Source: Deltaproteobacteria bacterium
Lineage (GTDB): Bacteria; Desulfobacterota; Syntrophia; Syntrophales; Smithellaceae
DNA length: 20,517 nt
Reading direction: 5' to 3'
NCBI GenBank assembly: GCA_011046295.1
Contig: DSAV01000085.1
Location: forward strand, 1 to 20,517
Numbering within the stretch: position 1 is the stretch's first letter; each line of letters begins with the position of its first letter. The translations under genes and the position numbers were made by a program. Below the pieces are notes generated by a model. The model saw nothing but the letters and a program-made list of their open reading frames with translations. It did no database searches and was not told where the DNA came from. This document shows, piece by piece, positions 14,960-20,517 of this stretch.

Positions 14960-15979
14960 ATGAAATTCATCGATGAAGCAAAAATTTACATTAAGGGCGG
15001 ACATGGCGGCCGCGGATGTGTAAGCTTCCGTCGGGAAAAATATGTACCCCGCGGGGGACCAAACGGAGGAGACGGAGGAAAAGGCGGCGATATCATTTTT
15101 CACGCCACGGAAAAGCACCGCACTCTTTTGGATTTTAAATACCGGCAGCATCATATCGCCAAAAACGGTGGACACGGCTCGGGCAACAACCGCACGGGAA
15201 GAAGCGCGGCGGATTTGGAAATTGCCGTTCCTGTCGGCACAATCATCAAAGATGCCGAAACTCAGGAAATTCTGGCCGATTTATCCGAAATCGGTCAGAA
15301 TTATGTTGCCGCGCGTGGCGGTATCGGCGGCAAGGGTAATGCTCATTTTGCCACATCCACCCACCAGGCGCCCAAGTTCGCCCAGGAAGGTATGGAAGCA
15401 GAAGAGAGGTGGGTATTGCTGGAACTTAAGCTCCTTGCTGATATCGGCATTGTCGGATTTCCCAATGCAGGCAAATCAACGTTTATCTCTCGTGTTTCCG
15501 CGGCCAGGCCAAAAATCGCCGATTATCCCTTTACTACTTTATCTCCTTATTTAGGTGTTGTTAAGCATTCCACCGCCGCGAGTTTTGTCATCGCCGATAT
15601 ACCCGGACTGATTTCCGGCGCGCACGAAGGAATGGGCATGGGAATTAAATTTCTTAAACATATAGAAAGAACATCTGCCCTGCTGCATATCATCGATATC
15701 TCCACCGATCCCTATACAAATGCCTGGAAAAATTTTACGGCCATCAACAACGAACTGGGCTTGTATGATGCCGCTTTACTGAAAAAACCGCAAATTGTCG
15801 CTTTAAATAAAATCGACCTTCCTTTCGTCAGAGAACAGGCAAAAAAAGAAGTTGCGCTATTTAAGAAAAATGGAATAATACTTCATACTTTTTCCGCCGT
15901 GACGGGGGAAGGTGTTGATAAAATACTCAACAGAATGGTCAGCATTGTCCATAAAAAAAAGAAAAAAGAGAAATTATGA
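14960..15979 (+). CDS. obgE: Obg/CgtA ribosome-associated GTPase
   Basis: Essential GTPase of 50S assembly and stress response. The 339 residues contain the Gly-rich Obg fold (1-157, GGHGGRGCVSF, RGGPNGGDGGKGG) and the G domain: G1 GFPNAGKS (166-173), G2 region DYPFTTLSPYLG, G3 DIPG (213-216), G4 NKID near 285, and SAVTGEG (G5) near 310. The C-terminal OCT domain of some Obg proteins is absent, as in many Proteobacteria. No Shine-Dalgarno sequence is seen before the ATG (TGTGAAACACCC) and a terminator stands just upstream, so expression is probably low relative to L21/L27. Its stop overlaps the proB ATG (ATGA). Confidence 0.96.
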   Translation: MKFIDEAKIYIKGGHGGRGCVSFRREKYVPRGGPNGGDGGKGGDIIFHATEKHRTLLDFKYRQHHIAKNGGHGSGNNRTGRSAADLEIAVPVGTIIKDAETQEILADLSEIGQNYVAARGGIGGKGNAHFATSTHQAPKFAQEGMEAEERWVLLELKLLADIGIVGFPNAGKSTFISRVSAARPKIADYPFTTLSPYLGVVKHSTAASFVIADIPGLISGAHEGMGMGIKFLKHIERTSALLHIIDISTDPYTNAWKNFTAINNELGLYDAALLKKPQIVALNKIDLPFVREQAKKEVALFKKNGIILHTFSAVTGEGVDKILNRMVSIVHKKKKKEKL

Positions 15980-17127
15980 AAAATATTCGCCATGAAATCT
16001 TAGCGGGAGCAAAAAAAATTCTTATTAAAGTAGGCTCGGCTGTATTAAGTGGCACCGACGGCCTTGATCTCAGAGTAATTAATTCTCTTGTGCGGGAAAT
16101 GTCCGAACTTATAGATAGAGGCTGCGTGGTTGTTCTGGTAACCTCCGGCGCTATTATCTCCGGCAAGCATCGTTTGAACATGACCCGGCAATTGAAAAGT
16201 ATCCGTGAAAAGCAGGCCGCCTCCGCCATCGGTCAGGGCAGGCTAATGCGCGTTTATTCCAAGTCATTTGAAAAGAGAGGACATTACGTGGCGCAGATTC
16301 TTCTGACCCTTTCCGACCTTTCCGACCGGCAGAGATATCTGAATATACGCAACACCCTCTCCACGCTGATTGAATGGAGTATAACTCCTATTATCAATGA
16401 AAACGATTCCGTGGCGGTAGATGAAATCAAATTCGGCGACAACGACAATCTTGCCGCCATGATTGCCAACATGGTCGGGGCGGATTTGTTCATTAATTTA
16501 ACCAGCACCGACGGCCTGTACGATTGCAACCCCGCAAGCGCCAAAAAAACGAAGCTGATTTCCCTGGTAACCGAAATTACCGATGAAATCGAATCAGCAG
16601 CTACCTGCGAAACAACCGCCATCGGCATGGGAGGCATGAAAAGCAAGGTGCTGGCCGCAAAAAGTGTTATTTCCATGGGTATTCCCTGCGTAATTGCTCC
16701 GGGGAAAAAACAGCGAGTTATATCCGGTATTATGGCAGGCAAAGAAATCGGCACTTTGTTTTTACCTTCGCCACAGAAACTGAAAAGCAGAAAATACTGG
16801 ATTGCCTTTACCTTGCGTCCGCGCGGCAGGCTGATTATCGATGACGGGGCAAAAAGCGCTCTCATTGAAAAGGGACGAAGCCTTCTTCCTTCCGGCATTG
16901 TGGATATAGAAGGTGATTTTAACCTGGGCGATGCGGTAAGCTGTGTGGATTCCGCGGGCAAAATTCTGGCCAAAGGCATGGTCAACTATAATTCTGCGGA
17001 TATTCGCAAGATAAAAGGTCTGAAAACTTCGCAAATCAGCCAGGTACTGGGGCATAAGGATTACGATGAAGTAATCCATCGTGATAATCTGGCTGTTGTC
17101 CACGCGGGAGGAAAAAGCAAAGATTAA
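15976..17127 (+). CDS. proB: Glutamate 5-kinase
   Basis: Phosphorylates glutamate to glutamyl-5-phosphate, the first step of proline synthesis; usually feedback-inhibited by proline. The 383-residue protein has an amino-acid kinase domain (~14-270: KVGSAVLSG, VVLVTSGAIISG, QAASAIGQGRLM, PIINENDSVAV, KFGDNDNLAAMIANMVGADL, STDGLYDCNP) and a C-terminal PUA domain (~285-365, GRLIIDDGAKSALIEKGRSL). Length is slightly above E. coli ProB (367). The ATG overlaps the obgE stop, so it is translationally coupled, an order common in Deltaproteobacteria. proA, the usual partner, is not next: lemA follows after 91 bases. Confidence 0.96.
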   Translation: MKNIRHEILAGAKKILIKVGSAVLSGTDGLDLRVINSLVREMSELIDRGCVVVLVTSGAIISGKHRLNMTRQLKSIREKQAASAIGQGRLMRVYSKSFEKRGHYVAQILLTLSDLSDRQRYLNIRNTLSTLIEWSITPIINENDSVAVDEIKFGDNDNLAAMIANMVGADLFINLTSTDGLYDCNPASAKKTKLISLVTEITDEIESAATCETTAIGMGGMKSKVLAAKSVISMGIPCVIAPGKKQRVISGIMAGKEIGTLFLPSPQKLKSRKYWIAFTLRPRGRLIIDDGAKSALIEKGRSLLPSGIVDIEGDFNLGDAVSCVDSAGKILAKGMVNYNSADIRKIKGLKTSQISQVLGHKDYDEVIHRDNLAVVHAGGKSKD

Positions 17128-17218
17128 ATAATAAGCCTTTGTGCCGGCAAGTATTCTCGATTGATTTTTTCCCTATAATGCTTTAAAAATAAAAAAAATA
17201 ACCCGTGGCGGAGGACTT

Positions 17219-17812
17219 ATGAGCTCATTCATCGTGCTTCTGGCATTAATTGCTGTTCTTGTTTTCTTTTTTGTCAGTATTTACAATAAACTCATCCAAC
17301 TGAGAAATTATTATAAAAACGCTTACGCCCAGATTGATGTTCAATTGAAGCGGCGATATGACCTCATTCCCAACCTGGTGGAAAGCGCCAAGGGATATTT
17401 GAAGCATGAGCGTGAAACACTGGAAGCGGTTATCAGAGCGCGAAATACCGCGCTTGAAGCCAGTAAACTTGCCGCTGCCAACCCCGGTGATGCCACAGCA
17501 ATGACCAGTTTGACGCAGGCCGAAGGCGCCTTAAGCAGTATCATGAGCAGGCTGCTCGCCGTGGTCGAATCATATCCTGACCTGAAGGCCAACCAGACAA
17601 TAAGCCAGCTTATGGAAGAATTGACTTCCACTGAAAATAAAATAGGTTTCGCCCGTCAGGCCTATAATGATTTTGTCGCCGAATACAATATCCAGCGCGA
17701 AAAATTTCCCAACAACATCGTTGCCGGCTGCTTCAACTTCATTGAGGCAGAACTTTTGCAGTCCACAGATACCGCGCAGGAACGGACCGCTCCGAAGGTA
17801 TCTTTTTCCTGA
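17219..17812 (+). CDS. lemA: LemA family membrane-anchored protein
   Basis: Function poorly known. The 197-residue protein has one N-terminal transmembrane helix (~4-22) and a short outer segment, then a long helical LemA domain with the family signatures YNKLIQLRNYYKNAYAQIDVQ and LKRRYDLIPNLVESAKGYLKHE. A following region rich in Ala and Glu (81-110), YPDLKANQTISQLMEEL, and the tail up to KFPNNIVAG complete the family pattern. GGAGG lies four to five bases before the ATG, and a perfect TATAAT (17174-17179) without a good -35 lies ~40 bases upstream. It is 32 bases ahead of an M48 metallopeptidase, a pairing known in many bacteria, so the two may act together in the membrane. Confidence 0.93.
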   Translation: MSSFIVLLALIAVLVFFFVSIYNKLIQLRNYYKNAYAQIDVQLKRRYDLIPNLVESAKGYLKHERETLEAVIRARNTALEASKLAAANPGDATAMTSLTQAEGALSSIMSRLLAVVESYPDLKANQTISQLMEELTSTENKIGFARQAYNDFVAEYNIQREKFPNNIVAGCFNFIEAELLQSTDTAQERTAPKVSFS

Positions 17813-17844
17813 TTTCATGCCGGACAGTTTATTTTTAATTTCAA

Positions 17845-19817
17845 ATGACTCCTAATCGTCCGACTAATTTTTTTTACAGACAGGATCAAGCCCGTAAAAA
17901 CATCCGCAAGCTTGTCGCGCTTTTTACAATGGCGGTAATGCTTATCATTGCCGCCATTTATTTTGCCTTCCGGTTGATTTATTACATCTATCTTCAAACG
18001 GGCGTATATCACACCAATCCTGAAGAAGCTCACTATTATTCGCAGATGCTAAACAACTTTTCCTTTTGGGATGCGTCCTCGTTCTTTTTAATTGCATCGA
18101 TCGTAATGCTGTTTGTTTTCATCGCAAGTTTCATAAAAACCAACCAGTTGAACAAGGGCGGCACTGTCATCGCGGAAATGTTGGGCGGCAGGCTTGTCCC
18201 CAAGGGAAGCGCCGACACGCTGGAAAGAAGATTTTTAAACGTTATCGAAGAAATGGCCATATCATCCGGCGTTCCCGTTCCTCCGGCATATATACTGGAA
18301 AGCGGCAAAGGCATAAATGCCTTCGCCGCCGGCCTGACTCTTCACAATTCTGCCGTTGCTGTTACCCGCGGCATGCTTGACCATCTCACGCGTGATGAAC
18401 TTCAGGGAGTAATCGCGCATGAATTCAGCCACATCCTCAACGGCGACGCCCGACTCAACACCCAGATTATCGGAATGCTCTACGGCATTTTGGTTATCGG
18501 TATCGTCGGCGAAGAAATAATTGACCATCACAGATTAACACGTACCAGCGTCGTAGTGCTGTCGGCTGGTATTGTACTGGCGGCAGTCGGCTTCATTGGA
18601 TCGCTTATCGGACGTATTATCCAATGCGCTGTATCCCGTCAGAAAGAATTATTAGCCGACGCTTCCGCTGTTCAGTTCACGCGCAATCCCGGCGGGCTGG
18701 CTGACGCATTGAAGAAAATAGGCGGTTACCTTCATGGCTCTATCATCAAATCATCAGTTACCAAGCAAGCCGCTCATTTGTTTATCGCCGAAAGCAATAT
18801 CGACTTTTTCTTTCCCAAGTTGATGTCCACACACCCCCCCTCGCGCAGAGAATACGCTTGCTTGACCCGTCATTTGACGGAAAATATCCGATAATAGAAA
18901 TAACACCTTCTCTTTCCGGACCGGCTTCCAGGTACATTGCCGAATACAGAGCTTATCAACAGGGAGCGGCTTCATATTCCGACTACCCGGTACAAGCCCG
19001 GCCGGAAAACGTCAAAAATCTTGTCGGAAGCTTCTCCGATGCTCACATAGACCGCGGCAAATCCATTCTTGCTCTTATTCCCGAGGAACTTAAGCAGGAA
19101 TTAAACGTTTCGCAAAGCGCCGCATGTTTGATATACGCTCTTTTTGTCGGGTGCGACCCCGACTACCGGCAGGCAAAACTGGAAGTATTGCGCAGAGCGC
19201 TTGTACCGGAAAAGGAAATAGATGAAGTTGACTACATCTGCGATATACTTTCCGCTCTGGGAGATGATATCCGCCTTCCCCTGGTTGAGCTGGCTGTGCC
19301 CTCCCTTCATTCATTAACCAGCATGGGAAAACGAGACTTTTTAAAAACAATAACTTTACTTATAGAAGCAGATGCCAAAGTCACGCTGTTTGAATTTACC
19401 GTTCAGTGGATGCTCAAAAAATTACTGACTGAAAAAGAGAATATCTCCAGCAAAATTTCTTTTTTCTCCTATTCTCAGGTAGCTTCCGATATTCTTGTTA
19501 TTCTGAATGCGCTGGCCTGGGCCGGAAAAAACGGCAATGCCGAAAAAGCGAAAAACGCGTTTGAAGCAGGCATAACGAAGATTTCGGAAATTGCCGATAA
19601 AAAATCAGATTTTATTCACGAAGAAAACATTTCTTTTAACGAAGTCGGGCTTAGCCTTAATCAGCTTTCCCGTTCCTCATTCAAAATAAAGGAATCAGTC
19701 ATTGATTCCTGCGCCCATTGTGCTTTTGCTGATAATGTTATCAACGTCTCCGAATCTGACCTTCTGCGCGTCATTTCCCTGACACTAGGATGTCCGCTGC
19801 CGCCTTTTCTGCCTTAA
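17845..19817 (+). CDS. Large M48 membrane metallopeptidase, split by a C7 frameshift
   Basis: Membrane-bound zinc peptidase paired with LemA. The 5' frame (17845-18894) has hydrophobic helices at ~22-50, 76-98, 203-222 and 236-256, the zinc motif HEFSH (192-196) and the third ligand E268 in KELLADASAVQFTRNP. At STHPP it leaves the family pattern. In the -1 frame from the C run at 18834-18840, the sequence continues LAQRIRLLDPSFDGKYP, the usual M48 sequence, and on to 19817, ending in a TerB-like helical region (ESDLLRVISLTLGCPLPPFL). One extra C gives ~657 residues, normal for LemA-linked M48 proteins. The 18858-19817 frame is therefore the C-terminal half and not a gene. The run is C7, arranged as C CCC CCC in the reading frame, so -1 frameshifting is possible. 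No clear ribosome site precedes the ATG. Confidence 0.85.
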
Positions 19818-19884
19818 ATTATATTAGACAATACGTTAGATATATAGATATTCATTACAGGGAATAAAGGATGAAAAATTACCG

Positions 19885-20355
19885 GTGATGCAGGATTATC
19901 AAAAAATCTTTTTAGAGCATCTGGAAAAGCTGGAATTAGAGATTTCCAGTCTTTATAAGCTGTTTGCCCAAAAATTCCCCACGCATAAGCAACTTTGGGA
20001 GCAAATGAGTAATGAGGAAATATCTCACGCGTCCCATATAAAAAAGCTGTCTTCTCTGACAGAGGAAGGAAAAGTTTTCTTTGACGAGAGAAAAACAAAA
20101 ACTTACACGATTAAAACCGTCAGTGACGCAGTGAAATCAACTTATCAAAAAGTAGAATCCGGTCAGCTCACCTTACTCAACGCTTTGGTCTACAGCATAA
20201 ATCTGGAAGATTCTATTATTGAAAGCAAATTTTACGATTACTTCAGCACAAGCAATCACAATATAAACGCGACAATCAATAAAATTAAGCAAGAAACTCG
20301 CGAACACGCGCAAAAAATGAAGAAAGCCCTGGAAGAAGAAAAAAAGCGGCGCTGA
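19885..20355 (+). CDS. Ferritin-like (rubrerythrin-type) helical protein
   Basis: Probably a four-helix di-iron protein, with a role in oxidative stress or iron handling. The helices show an expected ligand pattern: Glu in LELEISSLYKLFA, ExxH in NEEISHASH, Glu in LEDSIIES, and Glu/His in QETREHAQK. There is no rubredoxin-type cysteine pair, so it is not a full rubrerythrin. The start is unclear. GTG 19885 and ATG 19888 have no ribosome site near, while ATG 19871, after GGGAATAAAGG, enters the wrong frame. One extra A in its A5 run would read MKKLPVMQDYQKIF and join in frame, giving ~161 residues. A terminator overlaps the 3' end. Membership is inferred from the metal-ligand pattern only. Confidence 0.75.
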   Translation: MMQDYQKIFLEHLEKLELEISSLYKLFAQKFPTHKQLWEQMSNEEISHASHIKKLSSLTEEGKVFFDERKTKTYTIKTVSDAVKSTYQKVESGQLTLLNALVYSINLEDSIIESKFYDYFSTSNHNINATINKIKQETREHAQKMKKALEEEKKRR

Positions 20356-20376
20356 TAACATTAGGCCGCTTTTCTT
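20342..20376 (+). terminator. Intrinsic terminator after the ferritin-like gene
   Basis: AAAAGCGGC (20342-20350) pairs perfectly with GCCGCTTTT (20365-20373), with a 14-base loop and a T-rich tail (TTTTCTTCTT). The stem includes the last codons and the loop contains the stop. It separates this gene from the insertion sequence that follows. Confidence 0.75.
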
Positions 20377-20394
20377 CTTACTTAGGTTCAAGAA

Positions 20395-20517
20395 TGGTCA
20401 TGCGCCCCATTTAGGAAACCAGTTGCACAGAGAGATGCCTTCTTGTAAATTTAAGAAAAAGGAGGACATCAAATGGGGAAGAAAGTCAAGAAGCATTCAG
20501 CGGAGTTCAAGTTCAAA
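20395..20517 (+). mobile_element. Left end of an IS3-type insertion sequence, cut by the window
   Basis: Inferred. From 20395 the sequence starts TGGTCATGCGCCCC, the TG-plus-C-rich form common for IS3-family ends. It is followed ~80 bases later by a transposase OrfA-like start. The exact end and any target-site duplication cannot be fixed without the right end. Confidence 0.5.
20473..20517 (+). CDS. Transposase OrfA, N-terminus only
   Basis: The first 15 codons, MGKKVKKHSAEFKFK, look like the start of IS3-family OrfA, the helix-turn-helix subunit, in which a basic N-terminus is followed by (S/T)xEFK. GGAGG lies eight bases before the ATG. The gene runs off the window, so the family assignment rests on this short stretch. 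Confidence 0.65.
   Translation, partial: MGKKVKKHSAEFKFK

Noticed and set aside
18858..19817. Separate gene of 319 residues after the M48 peptidase
   Set aside because: Its first residues continue the M48 family pattern directly after STHPP in the neighbouring frame, and it has no ribosome site. It is the C-terminal half of the same protein.
1..20517. CRISPR array, tRNA, rRNA, prophage or toxin-antitoxin module
   Set aside because: No regularly spaced repeats, cloverleaf-like segments, phage structural genes or paired small toxin-like genes were seen on reading both strands. A tRNA or covariance-model scan was not possible here.

Overview
The window looks like ordinary chromosomal DNA from a Gram-negative anaerobe, most likely a syntrophic Desulfobacterota (former Deltaproteobacteria, Syntrophus/Smithella-like). 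Reasons: a zinc-ribbon/DUF3426 membrane protein, a large B12-binding-type radical SAM protein fused to a DUF2344 domain near rplU-rpmA-obgE, a periplasmic MltB, and a purine pathway using a PurO-type IMP cyclohydrolase. The lineage is inferred from gene content only. I saw no rRNA, tRNA, CRISPR array or phage genes.

Layout. 1-1500: an AT-rich orphan protein made of two 115-residue repeats, then a cyclophilin and a REP-like hairpin. 1500-4900 (minus strand): a purine operon from a strong promoter at 4855-4883, purO-type IMP cyclohydrolase > stand-alone AICAR formyltransferase > an Rv3722c-type aspartate aminotransferase, followed by the last ~24 codons of a second, diverged AICAR transformylase gene. 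5050-6180 (plus): purE overlapping a Sua5/YrdC gene. 6190-9533 (minus): purU > 10-Cys YkgJ-like protein > hpt > zinc-ribbon/DUF3426 protein. 9608-12517 (plus): a small protein coupled to the 825-residue radical SAM protein. 12570-13484 (minus): mltB. 13687-17127 (plus): flavodoxin, then rplU-rpmA-obgE-proB. 17219-19817 (plus): lemA and a large M48 metallopeptidase. The right end holds a ferritin-like gene, a terminator and the first bases of an IS3-type insertion sequence.

The genes centre on purine and one-carbon metabolism: PurE, AICAR formyltransferase and IMP cyclohydrolase for synthesis, Hpt for salvage, PurU to split 10-formyl-tetrahydrofolate, and an aminotransferase that could supply aspartate, the nitrogen donor in purine synthesis. 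A second block is the ribosome/Obg/proline cluster, and a third the LemA-M48 envelope pair.

The most important annotation point is that three genes (purU, the flavodoxin and the M48 peptidase) are each broken by one missing base, all in the same direction; the ferritin-like start may be a fourth case. This points to deletion-type sequence errors, recent gene decay, or, for the M48 gene only, possible -1 frameshifting on a C7 heptamer. I found no clear new defence or mobile system. The best leads for novelty are the duplicated orphan protein, the AICAR-transformylase tail beyond the aminotransferase, and the C7 frameshift site.
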